Assembly (NCBI RefSeq): GCF_003634455.1
Contig: NZ_RBLC01000001.1
Coordinates: forward strand, 1,499,927 to 1,563,926
From: Flavobacterium endophyticum
Lineage (GTDB): Bacteria; Bacteroidota; Bacteroidia; Flavobacteriales; Flavobacteriaceae
Reading direction: 5' to 3'
DNA length: 64,000 bases
The position numbers and the translations under genes are program-made. Below, in pieces: positions 35,865 through 44,594 of this stretch. The notes below the pieces were generated by a model. That model did not search any database. It worked only from the letters and a program-made list of their open reading frames with translations, and was not told where the DNA came from. How positions within the stretch are numbered: position 1 is the stretch's first letter; each line of letters opens with the position of its first letter.

Positions 35865-37379
35865 ATGTCTAGACCTATTCGTGTTCGTTTTGCCCCAAGT
35901 CCAACAGGACCTTTGCATATTGGTGGCGTAAGAACTGCCCTTTTCAATTATCTGTTTGCTAAAAAACATGGTGGCGTTTTTTATCTTCGTGTAGAAGACA
36001 CCGACCAAAATCGTTTTGTTCCTGGTGCTGAAGCTTATATTTTAGAAGCTTTAGAATGGCTTGGAATTGCTCCGGATGAAACAGTCGGAAAGAATGAAAA
36101 ATTTGGTCCTTACCGCCAAAGCGAAAGAAAACATTTGTATAAAGAATATGCCGACCAATTGGTAAAATCGGGTTGGGCTTATTATGCTTTTGATAGTTCT
36201 GAAGATCTAGATCAATTGCGTAAAAATGAAGAAGAACAAGGAAAGACTTTTATATACAACCACGGAAATCGTGAACTGCTAGACAATTCGTTGACTAATT
36301 CTGCTGAAAAAACAGCGCAACGAATTGCAGATGGTGAAGAATATGTAATCCGTTTTAAAACTCCGGTAAATGAAATCTTGCACTTGAATGATATGATTCG
36401 CGGTGAAGTGAAATTTGATACCAATCTTTTAGACGATAAAGTGCTATTCAAGGGCGACGGAATGCCAACCTACCATTTAGCAAACATAGTAGATGATCAT
36501 TTGATGGAAACATCACACGTAATTCGTGGGGAAGAATGGTTGCCTTCAATGCCGTTGCACGTTTTGTTATACAGAGCATTCAATTGGGAAGCTCCAGAAT
36601 TTGCACATTTGCCATTGATATTAAAACCTGTCGGAAATGGAAAATTATCAAAAAGAGATGGCGACAAGCTTGGATTTCCTGTATTTCCTTTGGAGTGGAA
36701 AGATCCGAGCTCAGGCGAAATATCTTCAGGATATAGAGAAAAAGGATTCTTGCCAGAAGCTGTTATCAACTTTTTAGCATTATTAGGCTGGAGTTCTGGA
36801 ACCGACCAAGAATTGTTTACACTTGACGAATTAGTAACTCTTTTCGACTTAGGACGCGTTCATAAAGCCGGAGCCAAATTCGATCCCGAGAAAAACAAAT
36901 GGTTCAACCACCAGTATTTCCAAAGAGCGGACAATAAAGTCTTGGCACACCAGCTTTCCCATATATTGGTCGAAAAAGGAATTAACAAACCGATTGAGTT
37001 TGTAACGGAAGTGGTTCGTTTGGTAAAAGAACGTGCGACATTTGCTTCAGAACTTTGGGAGTTGTCAGAATTTTTCTTCGAAGCACCAACATCTTATGAT
37101 GAAAAAGCGTCCAAAAACTGGAAACCAGAAACAGCGGAATTAATGGAAAAATTGATTGTTGTTTTAGAAAATACTTTAGACTTTTCAACAGAAAATGTCG
37201 AAAACACAGTTAAAGCCTGGATGACTGAAAATGAAATCGGAATGGGCAAAATCATGCAACCGCTTCGATTGAGTTTAGTGGGTTCTTTAAAAGGCCCTCA
37301 CCTATTCGACATCATTAGTTTGATTGGAAAAGAAGAAACAATAAGACGAATCCAAAAAGCGATAGCAAGCTTGAAATAA
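35865..37379 (+). CDS. gltX: Glutamyl-tRNA synthetase
   Basis: Class I aminoacyl-tRNA synthetase that charges tRNA-Glu. The 504 residues contain the HIGH-type motif in [19 protein letters not shown] near the N-terminus and the KMSKS-type motif as KLSKRDGDK, with the RGEEWLPS and ANIVDDHLM stretches between them. A C-terminal anticodon-binding region follows. The -7 box TATCTTTG at 35840-35847 lies 17 bases before the ATG; no good -33 was seen. A terminator follows at 37391. Confidence 0.97.
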   Translation: MSRPIRVRFAPSPTGPLHIGGVRTALFNYLFAKKHGGVFYLRVEDTDQNRFVPGAEAYILEALEWLGIAPDETVGKNEKFGPYRQSERKHLYKEYADQLVKSGWAYYAFDSSEDLDQLRKNEEEQGKTFIYNHGNRELLDNSLTNSAEKTAQRIADGEEYVIRFKTPVNEILHLNDMIRGEVKFDTNLLDDKVLFKGDGMPTYHLANIVDDHLMETSHVIRGEEWLPSMPLHVLLYRAFNWEAPEFAHLPLILKPVGNGKLSKRDGDKLGFPVFPLEWKDPSSGEISSGYREKGFLPEAVINFLALLGWSSGTDQELFTLDELVTLFDLGRVHKAGAKFDPEKNKWFNHQYFQRADNKVLAHQLSHILVEKGINKPIEFVTEVVRLVKERATFASELWELSEFFFEAPTSYDEKASKNWKPETAELMEKLIVVLENTLDFSTENVENTVKAWMTENEIGMGKIMQPLRLSLVGSLKGPHLFDIISLIGKEETIRRIQKAIASLK

Positions 37380-37390
37380 TAAATTAATTA

Positions 37391-37418
37391 AGCCTTTCAG
37401 AAATGAGAGGCTTTTTTT
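37391..37418 (+). terminator. Terminator of gltX
   Basis: AGCCTTTC (37391-37398) pairs with GAGAGGCT (37405-37412), with one G-U pair, followed by T7. Confidence 0.82.
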
Positions 37419-37453
37419 GTACCTTAACCCAATTAACTTTTAAACACTGTATT

Positions 37454-38467
37454 ATGGACTTAAACATTCCTTTGTATGTATTTTTATTCTTCGCCTTATT
37501 TATCTTCTTCTCATCGTTTTTTACGGTAAAACAACAGACAGCAGCAATCATCGAACGTTTTGGAAAATACCAAAGCATTCGTCATTCTGGTTTGCAGTTA
37601 AAAATTCCAGTAGTAGATAAAATTGCAGGCAAGATCAATTTGAAAATCCAGCAACTTGACGTTATCATCGAAACAAAAACGAAAGAAAACGTATTTGTGA
37701 AAATGAAAGTCTCGGTACAGTTTAAAGTAATCCAAGATAAGGTATACGAAGCATTTTACAAGCTTGAATACCCACACGACCAGATTACATCTTATGTATT
37801 CGACGTAGTGCGTGCAGAAGTCCCTAAATTGAAATTAGACGATGTTTTCGAAAGAAAAGACGATATTGCCATCGCTGTAAAACGTGAATTGAACGAAGCC
37901 ATGACGACGTATGGTTACGATATCATTAATACATTGATTACCGATATTGACCCTGATATCCAAGTAAAAAATGCAATGAACCGTATCAATGCGGCCGACA
38001 GAGAAAAATCTGCAGCAGAATACGAAGCAGAAGCAGGAAGAATCAGAATCGTGGCAAAAGCAAAAGCCGAAGCCGAAAGCAAAAGATTGCAAGGACAGGG
38101 TATCGCTGATCAGAGACGCGAAATTGCTCGTGGATTGGTAGAAAGTGTCGATGTTTTGAACAAAGTAGGAATCAACTCCCAAGAAGCTTCTGCTTTGATT
38201 GTTGTTACGCAGCATTATGATACGCTACAGGCAATTGGTGCTGATACTAATTCAAACTTGATCTTATTGCCTAATTCTCCTCAAGCGGGAAGCGATATGT
38301 TGAATAATATGGTTGCCTCATTTACTGCTTCAAATCAAGTTGGAGAAGCTATGAAACGTGGTGCTAGAAAAAGCAATGAAGTAAAAAGAAGTTCTATTTC
38401 TCCTCAAGACCATTCGCATAGGGACGAGCATAATACTCCAGATGACACAATTACTCCTGCAGAATAA
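37454..38467 (+). CDS. SPFH/Band 7 family membrane protein
   Basis: A protein of 337 residues started at the ATG at 37454, because an in-frame ATG 17 codons upstream lies in the gltX terminator. One N-terminal membrane helix (IPLYVFLFFALFIFFSSFF) is followed by the SPFH domain (about 25-200: AAIIERFGKYQSIRHSGLQLKIP in adjoining parts, DIDPDIQVKNAMNRINAADRE) and an Ala/Glu-rich helix (AEYEAEAGRIRIVAKAKAEAE). This is the stomatin-like type thought to form large membrane rings and organise partner proteases. No NfeD partner gene is adjacent. The tail is hydrophilic and His-containing. Confidence 0.92.
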   Translation: MDLNIPLYVFLFFALFIFFSSFFTVKQQTAAIIERFGKYQSIRHSGLQLKIPVVDKIAGKINLKIQQLDVIIETKTKENVFVKMKVSVQFKVIQDKVYEAFYKLEYPHDQITSYVFDVVRAEVPKLKLDDVFERKDDIAIAVKRELNEAMTTYGYDIINTLITDIDPDIQVKNAMNRINAADREKSAAEYEAEAGRIRIVAKAKAEAESKRLQGQGIADQRREIARGLVESVDVLNKVGINSQEASALIVVTQHYDTLQAIGADTNSNLILLPNSPQAGSDMLNNMVASFTASNQVGEAMKRGARKSNEVKRSSISPQDHSHRDEHNTPDDTITPAE

Positions 38468-38484
38468 ATTAGAAATTAATACAT

Positions 38485-38514
38485 AAAAAAAGAGGCCGTT
38501 TGGGCCTCTTTTTT
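38485..38514. terminator. Bidirectional terminator
   Basis: AGAGGCC (38491-38497) and GGCCTCT (38503-38509) with a 5-base loop, flanked by A and T runs. It serves the SPFH gene and the convergent DUF6327-like gene. Confidence 0.9.
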
Positions 38515-38515
38515 A

Positions 38516-38770
38516 TTATAAACGAAAAATCTTTTTCGTCAGATATGCTATCCCGACATTTTTAAGCGGCCCGGATAAACTTCCAATTATATTCAAGGCT
38601 ATACCGGGTACAGTTCCTAAAATGTTTTTAGCCGTAAAACTATCTTTGGTCTCATGAAAACTTTTGTTCATTTTTTCATAAGCCAAATCTTTTTCTACTT
38701 TCAAAATCTGTAATTCCCTATTTATTTCCTCGTAAGAAGAATAATTTTTTACTTGCATAAGGCTTTCCAT
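38516..38770 (-). CDS. Small DUF6327-like protein
   Basis: A protein of 84 residues with an N-terminal helical half (YSSYEEINRELQILKVEKDL) and a Gly/Pro-containing weakly hydrophobic C-terminal half. The layout resembles DUF6327, found next to holin-like and YtxH genes in flavobacteria. It begins directly after the stop codon of the upstream holin-like gene (no gap), so it is the last of a three-gene envelope-stress-type operon. Function is unknown. Confidence 0.72.
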   Translation of the reverse strand: MESLMQVKNYSSYEEINRELQILKVEKDLAYEKMNKSFHETKDSFTAKNILGTVPGIALNIIGSLSGPLKNVGIAYLTKKIFRL

Positions 38771-39124
38771 TTAGTATTTTTTGAAAAATAATTTCGAAAA
38801 TGTTCTTAGAATTGGGCCTTCCACAATCTTATCTTGTGTGTAATATACCAACAAAGCAAGAACGAAATAGATGGCGCCAACAATTAAGAATCCATACGCA
38901 AAATTATCAAGACTATATCCAATCGCTAGTGCTAACGCAATTGAAAAAAATAGGGTTACAATCACCAACATAATGCTCAACATGAATAATTTGAGCATTA
39001 ACGTGGTAGATTTCATTGCAAGTTTAAAACCCCAAAGTTTATAGTAAGCAATATTAGCATCTAAAAATTCTTTGGCGCGGTCTTGCAGGTCGTCGGTGTT
39101 TTCTTTTATTTTTTCAAATGCCAT
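38771..39124 (-). CDS. Phage-holin-superfamily-like membrane protein
   Basis: A protein of 117 residues: an N-terminal amphipathic helix (IKENTDDLQDRAKEFLDA), then two long hydrophobic helices (about 40-66, LMLKLFMLSIMLVIVTLFFSIALAL in adjoining parts, and 72-94, YGFLIVGAIYFVLALLVYY), and a basic tail. This is the layout of the actinobacterial holin-X/phage holin superfamily III group, which is found on chromosomes as general envelope proteins. The middle gene of an operon with YtxH-like and DUF6327-like genes. No phage genes are nearby. Confidence 0.78.
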   Translation of the reverse strand: MAFEKIKENTDDLQDRAKEFLDANIAYYKLWGFKLAMKSTTLMLKLFMLSIMLVIVTLFFSIALALAIGYSLDNFAYGFLIVGAIYFVLALLVYYTQDKIVEGPILRTFSKLFFKKY

Positions 39125-39136
39125 AGAGCAATTTTT

Positions 39137-39463
39137 TTATTTTTTGTTGGCTGCGGCAGCTTGTGCTTTTAAATCAGATAGTTTTTTTTCTAAAGCAGCA
39201 ATTACATCTTCTTTGGTGTCTTGAGCGTTTGCAACTAATTCATCAAATCCAGATTCCAAATCAACTTTGGCTTTTGAAAATTTGCTTTTTACCTGATCAG
39301 ACAATTGGTTGAATTTATTTTGCAATTCGTCTTTTTGGTTGTCAAATCCGTCTTTGATTTTTTTTCTTGTTTTTTCACCTTTGTCTGGCGCAAATAAAAT
39401 TCCTACTGCTGCACCAATTGCAGCTCCTGCTAATATTCCGATAACTGTGTTTGATCTTGACAT
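39137..39463 (-). CDS. YtxH domain protein
   Basis: A protein of 108 residues: a Gly/Ala-rich N-terminal helix (IGILAGAAIGAAVGILFAP) directly followed by DKGEKTRKKIKDGF, the YtxH signature, then an amphipathic Lys/Asp/Ala-rich helix to the end. YtxH genes in other bacteria respond to general or envelope stress. Here it leads a compact operon with the holin-like and DUF6327-like genes. No clear -7 box was visible in the 306-base gap upstream. Confidence 0.85.
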   Translation of the reverse strand: MSRSNTVIGILAGAAIGAAVGILFAPDKGEKTRKKIKDGFDNQKDELQNKFNQLSDQVKSKFSKAKVDLESGFDELVANAQDTKEDVIAALEKKLSDLKAQAAAANKK

Positions 39464-39714
39464 AACTTTTTTGATTTTTTAGGTTAATAATTTAAAGTTA
39501 CATTTAATTTTAACATTTTGATGTTAATAACCAGTTAAAGTATCCTCAAGTTTTCTAAAACTTAAATAACTCGATTATAATAAAGTTTCTTAGTCGTGGT
39601 CATATATTTTCCTTCTCTTTTAAAAATAATGGCTTATATTTAATTTATGAAGGTTAATTTTGATTATTAAAAACTATATAATTTAAAATTTCAATAGAAT
39701 ATTACAATAATAGA
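39464..39714. other. Gene-free spacer
   Basis: AT-rich spacer between two leftward transcription units. It should contain the YtxH operon promoter, but I could not place a TAnnTTTG box with confidence. No repeat, RNA gene or open frame was supported; the glnS terminator lies at its right end. Confidence 0.4.
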
Positions 39715-39740
39715 AAAAGCTCCCAAATTTGGGAGCTTTT
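39715..39740. terminator. Terminator of glnS
   Basis: AAAAGCTCCCAAA and TTTGGGAGCTTTT form a 26-base perfect palindrome directly after the glnS stop on the minus strand. Confidence 0.9.
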
Positions 39741-39769
39741 CATTTATAAAACTTATTATTTTAGAATTT

Positions 39770-41863
39770 CTAATTTTCAGAAAGCAAATTTAAAACCTGC
39801 TCATTTTTTTCTGAATTTTTCAACTCTAAAAGCTGAGAAGAAAATTCACTGAAATTGATTGTATCTTTTTTTAAATTTTTAATCACTTCCAATCTTACAA
39901 AAGGCGATTCGCTTTTTAAAGACATTGAATATAATTTATGCAAGATCTCTAATTCGATATCTGAAGTTTTCAGGTTGGAATATTTCAAAAGGAAATTAGA
40001 AAACAATAAAGAGCTTTTATTATTGTTGATGTTCTTCTTCAACGTATTTTGCAATAAACTGAAATTTGAAACATTTTTTAGCTCCTCTCCTATCGCTTTT
40101 TCAACTGAATTTCGCTCTTCATCTGTCGCAACTTTGAAATATTTGTTGATTTCTTTCAGCGAATTATTGATAATATTTTCTTCTTTTTTGCCCTTTTCTT
40201 CCCAAGTATCTTTTAAGGCAACTGTTCTATTGAAAACTAATTTTTCTGATGTAGAATCCTTATCTACAGTAAAATAGCCCAATCTTTGAAACTGAAATTT
40301 GTCTTCATTTTTAGCATCTTTCAAGCTTGGTTCCAAATAACCGGTAATTACTTGAAGCGAATTCGGATTCACAAATTCTAAGAAGTCTTTTCCTTTATGA
40401 GTATCTGGAGATTCGTCGGTAAAAAGTCGGTCATACAAACGTACTTCAGCTTCAATCGCATGTGCAATTGAAACCCAGTGCAAAGTTCCGGAAACTTTTC
40501 TTTGGCTCGCTTCTGTCCCACTGCCGCTTAAACTATCCGTATCATAAGTCACGTGAATTTCGGTAATGTTTCCAGCAGCATCTTTTACAACGCTTTCACC
40601 TTTAATGATATAGGCGTTTTTCAAACGGACTTCTTTTCCTAAAGTCAGACGGAAAAACTTACCGGTTGCTTCTTCTAAAAAGTCTTCTCTTTCTATATAC
40701 AATTCTCTTGAAAAAGGGACTTTTCTGAATCCTGCGCTTTCATCTTCTTGGTTGTTTTCTGCGTCAAGCCACTCTTCTTTTCCTTCAGGATAATTCGTAA
40801 TAACCAATTTTACAGGATCTAAAACGGCCATAACGCGAGGCGCTGTTTTATTCAAATCTTCACGTATGCAGAATTCTAAAACGGAAACATCAATCAAGTT
40901 ATCACGTTTTGCAATACCAATTGTGTTGGCAAAATTGCGGATAGAAGCTGGCGTATACCCTCTTCTTCTTAATCCCGAAACGGTTGACATACGCGGGTCA
41001 TCCCATCCGTTAACATGCTTGTCTTCTACTAATTTTAAAAGTTTTCTTTTGCTTACAACGGTATGCGAAAGGTTTCTTCTGGCAAATTCTCTTTGTTTCG
41101 GACGAACCTTTTTATCATCATAGATTTGGTCTAAAAACCAATCGTATAATTCTCTATGAGGCAAGAATTCTAGCGTACAGAAGGAGTGTGAAATCTCTTC
41201 AAGATAATCGCTTTCTCCATGAGCCCAGTCGTACATTGGATAGATTTTCCAATCGTTGCCTGTTCTATGGTGATGCTTGTGCAAAATACGGTACATGATC
41301 GGGTCACGCATCAACATATTTGTTGATTTCATGTCGATTTTTGCTCTCAAAATATGTGATCCTTCCGGAAATTCGCCGTTTTTCATTCTTTCGAATAGAT
41401 CAAGGTTTTCTTCCACAGAACGATTTCTGTATGGACTATCAACTCCGGGAGTCGTAGGCGTCCCTTTTTGGATGGCCATTTCTTCAGAGGTCTGGCTATC
41501 TACATAGGCTTTTCCTTTTTTGATAAATTCAACTGCCCAATCGTATAATTGCTGGAAATAATCAGAAGCATAACATTCGTGCGCCCATTGATATCCTAGC
41601 CACTGTACGTCTCTTTTGATTGCATCTACAAATTCCTGCTCTTCTTTGGCAGGATTCGTATCGTCAAAACGAAGGTTTACAGGTGCTTGATAATCAATAC
41701 CCAATCCAAAATTCAGAGCAATCGAACTTGCATGGCCGATATGCAGATAACCATTTGGTTCAGGCGGGAAACGAAAACGTAATTTCTGTTGAGACAAGCC
41801 ATTTTTAATGTCTTCTTCAATGATTTGCTCAATAAAATTCAGTGCTTTTTCTTCTGATGCCAT
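39770..41863 (-). CDS. glnS: Glutaminyl-tRNA synthetase with C-terminal extension
   Basis: Class I synthetase that charges tRNA-Gln directly. The HIGH-type motif is in PPEPNGYLHIGHA (about 31-43) and the KMSKS-type motif is VVSKRKL. The DDTNP motif and the two C-terminal anticodon-binding beta barrels follow. The catalytic part ends near residue 560, as in the 554-residue E. coli enzyme. A further 135 residues then follow, rich in Lys, Asn, Leu and Ser, helical and HEAT-like in appearance, and more AT-rich than the core. The minus-strand -7 box TAACTTTG is at 41882-41889, 18 bases before the ATG. Both GlnS and GltX are present, so the indirect transamidation route is not required for Gln-tRNA. 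Confidence 0.95.
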   Translation of the reverse strand: MASEEKALNFIEQIIEEDIKNGLSQQKLRFRFPPEPNGYLHIGHASSIALNFGLGIDYQAPVNLRFDDTNPAKEEQEFVDAIKRDVQWLGYQWAHECYASDYFQQLYDWAVEFIKKGKAYVDSQTSEEMAIQKGTPTTPGVDSPYRNRSVEENLDLFERMKNGEFPEGSHILRAKIDMKSTNMLMRDPIMYRILHKHHHRTGNDWKIYPMYDWAHGESDYLEEISHSFCTLEFLPHRELYDWFLDQIYDDKKVRPKQREFARRNLSHTVVSKRKLLKLVEDKHVNGWDDPRMSTVSGLRRRGYTPASIRNFANTIGIAKRDNLIDVSVLEFCIREDLNKTAPRVMAVLDPVKLVITNYPEGKEEWLDAENNQEDESAGFRKVPFSRELYIEREDFLEEATGKFFRLTLGKEVRLKNAYIIKGESVVKDAAGNITEIHVTYDTDSLSGSGTEASQRKVSGTLHWVSIAHAIEAEVRLYDRLFTDESPDTHKGKDFLEFVNPNSLQVITGYLEPSLKDAKNEDKFQFQRLGYFTVDKDSTSEKLVFNRTVALKDTWEEKGKKEENIINNSLKEINKYFKVATDEERNSVEKAIGEELKNVSNFSLLQNTLKKNINNNKSSLLFSNFLLKYSNLKTSDIELEILHKLYSMSLKSESPFVRLEVIKNLKKDTINFSEFSSQLLELKNSEKNEQVLNLLSEN

Positions 41864-42016
41864 ATTTATAAATTAAGAGCGCAAAGTTATTCATTTTGGC
41901 TCGAAAAAGCCTAATTTTTATTCTTTAATGCCTAATTTTGGTGTACGAAATTATCAAAAAAATAAATCCTTTCAGATTAAGGCTAACCTTCTGAAATCAA
42001 AAATCATAACTATATC

Positions 42017-42376
42017 ATGGGAATCATCAAGCTCAAAAACATCAGAACTTATTCTTTTCACGGTTGCTTAGTAGAAGAAAGCAAAATTGGATCCGATTAT
42101 TCCGTGGATTTGGAAATCAAAGCCGATATGCGAAAACCGATGGAAACTGATGAATTGGAAGACACTGTTGATTATGTGCATCTCAATAAAATAGTAATGG
42201 AAGAAATGGCTGTCCGTTCTAAGCTTTTAGAGCATGTAGCGCATAGAATCGTACAGCGTATTTTTAGAGAAATTGCTTCAGTTTCAAGAATAATCGTTTC
42301 GGTTTCAAAAATAAATCCCCCAATCGGTGGCGACGTTGAAGCCGTTACCATCCAGATTGAGGAATATAGAAGCTAA
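42017..42376 (+). CDS. folB: Dihydroneopterin aldolase
   Basis: Folate-pathway enzyme that converts 7,8-dihydroneopterin to 6-hydroxymethyl-dihydropterin and glycolaldehyde. The 119 residues match the family: LKNIRTYSFHGCLVEE at the N-terminus (with the catalytic-region Glu), YSVDLEIKADM, TVDYVHLNKIV, LLEHVAHRIVQ and the final VSVSKINPPIGGDV containing the conserved Lys. It is transcribed alone and converges with the sulfatase gene (1-base gap). Confidence 0.93.
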   Translation: MGIIKLKNIRTYSFHGCLVEESKIGSDYSVDLEIKADMRKPMETDELEDTVDYVHLNKIVMEEMAVRSKLLEHVAHRIVQRIFREIASVSRIIVSVSKINPPIGGDVEAVTIQIEEYRS

Positions 42377-42377
42377 T

Positions 42378-44315
42378 TTATTTTTTAACCTTGTATTTCT
42401 TTTCCTTGTAAAGATCTGAAGCCGCTGTAACATGAGCTAGGGCATCTTTTGCCAGTTCTTCGTCTAATTTCATTGGAGTCAGAACGGAATCATTTTCAAT
42501 TTTAAATTGTAAAGGTTTTTTGTTCGGCTGCATGATAACGACTTGGTCTTCTACACGGAACGCATTGATATCGTGGAACTGCATGATTGCTCTTCCTTTT
42601 GTTTCAGGCTTGATATCATGGATGTTTCTTCCTGGCATTGGCGTCTGAACTTTCATTCCAATCATACTCAATAATGTTGGCGGAATATCAATCTGACTGC
42701 TTAATTTGGCATATTTTTCTCCTTTTGGAACTTGAGGACCAATAATCAAAGCCGGAATCCTAAACTTTTTAATCGGAACCAGATGTTTTCCGTAGGTTCT
42801 GGTATTGTGATCGGCAATTACAATAAAGACTGTATTCTTGAAATAGTCTTCTTTTTTAGCTAGTTCAAAGAATTTTCCGATTGAAAAATCAGCATATTTC
42901 ATTGCATTGTTTACTGTATTTTTCTTTTTGTCGAATAGCTTGATTCTTCCATCAGGAAATTCAAAAGGCTCATGGTTCGACGTTGAAAACATCAATGAAA
43001 AGAAAGGCTTGTTTTTTTGAGATTTGAAATAATCATTTGCCTTTGTGGCTAGATCTTCGTCAGAATAGCCCCAAGTTCCTTTGAAGGCATATTTCTTTCC
43101 ATCGTTGTCAAAATCCTGCTCATCAACGATATTTTCAAATCCATTACCGTTGAAAAAAGAAGCCATATTATCAAAATTAGCACTTCCTCCGTAGATAAAA
43201 CTTGTGTCGTATCCTTTGTCTTTCAGTAATTCTGCAAGTGTAAAAAAGCCAGATTGAGAATTGCTTAATTTCACTACACTTTCAGAAGGAGAAGGCAAAA
43301 AGCCAGTAACTACAGCTTCGATACCACGAACGCTTCGAGTTCCGGTGCAATACAAATTTGTAAACAATAAGCCTTCATTTGCTAATTTGTCAAAATTAGG
43401 AGTTAATGGTTTTCCTCCAAGGCTTCCTACGTATTCAGCACCAAGGCTTTCTTGCAAAAAGATAACGAGATTGTATGGTTTTTCGCGTAAAGAATCCGGA
43501 TTTTGGTTGTGTAGTAAAGGCAAAGCAGCATCTGTAAAATCTTGCGAGGAAGCAGTCATGTACTTTTTTACTCTATCATAGGCTTCATTCGCCTCCATCT
43601 TTCCATACATTTTGGCCGCATTGTCTTCATTTTTTAGGGAGTAAGCGGCAAAGGCAACCGTATAAAAAGAATTTAGTCCTACACAATTGGTCAGCTGATC
43701 GGTTGAAAAAACAGCGTTACTTGCGTTTATAGGACGTTTTGAAGTCAAACTGGAACGAGCCCCGAAAAACAATAAAAAAGCCACTAGAGGAAACAAAATC
43801 AGCTTGGTTTTATAATCTTGCGCTGAAGGATAGAATAATTTTTTTCCTTTCTTGTATCCAAAATAAACAGCAACACCTAAAAAAATTGTCGTGAATATCA
43901 AAGAAGGCAGGTAACTTTTCAATAAAGTACCCATCACTTCTTTTGGATAAATTAAATAATCTAGGAAAAGCCTGTTCGGTCTGGTATCGTATTGTGCCAC
44001 AAAATCAGGCGTAGACAACTCCATCAAAAGGAATAGGAAAAGAAAAAACAGAAAATAAATATTCAGGAATTTTTTAATCTTTTGCAGGAATTTATCAGGC
44101 AGCAGACATATCAAAACTGCAGGAAGAAAAGAAATATAACATAAGATAATCAAGTCAAATCTTAATCCAATTGGAAAAATGTGCCAATAATTTTCAGTTT
44201 CATCTATCCTATCCCTATACAGGAAAAAAAGCACTATTCTACTTAATGTCATAATAATCAGACCAATAATCATAAAATTAAATATTGGTTTAAGGAAATT
44301 GAGCTTTTTTACCAT
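42378..44315 (-). CDS. LTA synthase-like membrane sulfatase family protein
   Basis: A polytopic protein of 645 residues with five N-terminal membrane helices (within residues 10-210) and a large outer sulfatase/alkaline-phosphatase-fold domain (about 275-600). Signatures are NLVIFLQESLGAEYVGSLGG, the nucleophile region CTGTRSVRGIEA (Thr as in lipoteichoic acid synthases), FIYGGSANFDNM and the metal-binding TVFVIVADHNTRTYG. Relatives transfer phosphoglycerol or phosphoethanolamine to envelope glycans or lipids. A Gram-negative has no lipoteichoic acid, so the acceptor here is likely a periplasmic glucan or lipid. It appears monocistronic. Confidence 0.88.
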   Translation of the reverse strand: MVKKLNFLKPIFNFMIIGLIIMTLSRIVLFFLYRDRIDETENYWHIFPIGLRFDLIILCYISFLPAVLICLLPDKFLQKIKKFLNIYFLFFLFLFLLMELSTPDFVAQYDTRPNRLFLDYLIYPKEVMGTLLKSYLPSLIFTTIFLGVAVYFGYKKGKKLFYPSAQDYKTKLILFPLVAFLLFFGARSSLTSKRPINASNAVFSTDQLTNCVGLNSFYTVAFAAYSLKNEDNAAKMYGKMEANEAYDRVKKYMTASSQDFTDAALPLLHNQNPDSLREKPYNLVIFLQESLGAEYVGSLGGKPLTPNFDKLANEGLLFTNLYCTGTRSVRGIEAVVTGFLPSPSESVVKLSNSQSGFFTLAELLKDKGYDTSFIYGGSANFDNMASFFNGNGFENIVDEQDFDNDGKKYAFKGTWGYSDEDLATKANDYFKSQKNKPFFSLMFSTSNHEPFEFPDGRIKLFDKKKNTVNNAMKYADFSIGKFFELAKKEDYFKNTVFIVIADHNTRTYGKHLVPIKKFRIPALIIGPQVPKGEKYAKLSSQIDIPPTLLSMIGMKVQTPMPGRNIHDIKPETKGRAIMQFHDINAFRVEDQVVIMQPNKKPLQFKIENDSVLTPMKLDEELAKDALAHVTAASDLYKEKKYKVKK

Positions 44316-44402
44316 TGTTTATACGATTTTGATTTTTGTCAAAATTAAAATTAATATTAAGAAATGATTAAAATTAAAAATTAATATTTACTAAAGATTT
44401 TC

Positions 44403-44432
44403 TTGCGTTACTGCAAATAATATGTAAATTTG
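44403..44432 (+). promoter_or_regulatory. Promoter of tRNA-Cys
   Basis: TTG (44403-44405), 19-base spacer, TAAATTTG (44425-44432): a canonical Bacteroidota promoter just ahead of the tRNA gene. Confidence 0.8.
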
Positions 44433-44448
44433 CCATCCAATCAATTAT

Positions 44449-44519
44449 GGCGTCGTGGCCGAGTGGCTAGGCTGGGCTCTGCAAAAGCTCCTACAGCGGT
44501 TCGAATCCGCTCGATGCCT
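44449..44519 (+). tRNA. tRNA-Cys (GCA)
   Basis: Acceptor arms GGCGTCG (44449-44455) and CGATGCC (44512-44518) pair with one G-U. The anticodon loop CTGCAAA carries GCA at 44481-44483, the T-loop is TTCGAAT, and the discriminator base is T at 44519, as expected for tRNA-Cys. CCA is not encoded. The D-arm contains GGCCGAGTGGCTAGGC. Confidence 0.97.
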
Positions 44520-44524
44520 CTTCA

Positions 44525-44554
44525 AAAGAGATACTTTTCAGTATCTCTTTTTTT
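44525..44554 (+). terminator. Terminator of tRNA-Cys
   Basis: AAAGAGATAC (44525-44534) pairs with GTATCTCTTT (44541-44550), followed by more T. Confidence 0.88.
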
Positions 44555-44594
44555 ATGTCCTTTTTGAAATAAAAAAACCAGCGGGGAGCTGGCT

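Noticed and set aside
38771..39124. Holin-like gene as a sign of a prophage
   Set aside because: No other phage gene lies near; this group is common on chromosomes next to YtxH genes.
40550..40555. CACGTG inside glnS
   Set aside because: The flanks (AAGT and AATT) do not match parS outside the central six bases. The same holds for CACGTG at 29783-29788 in mnmG.
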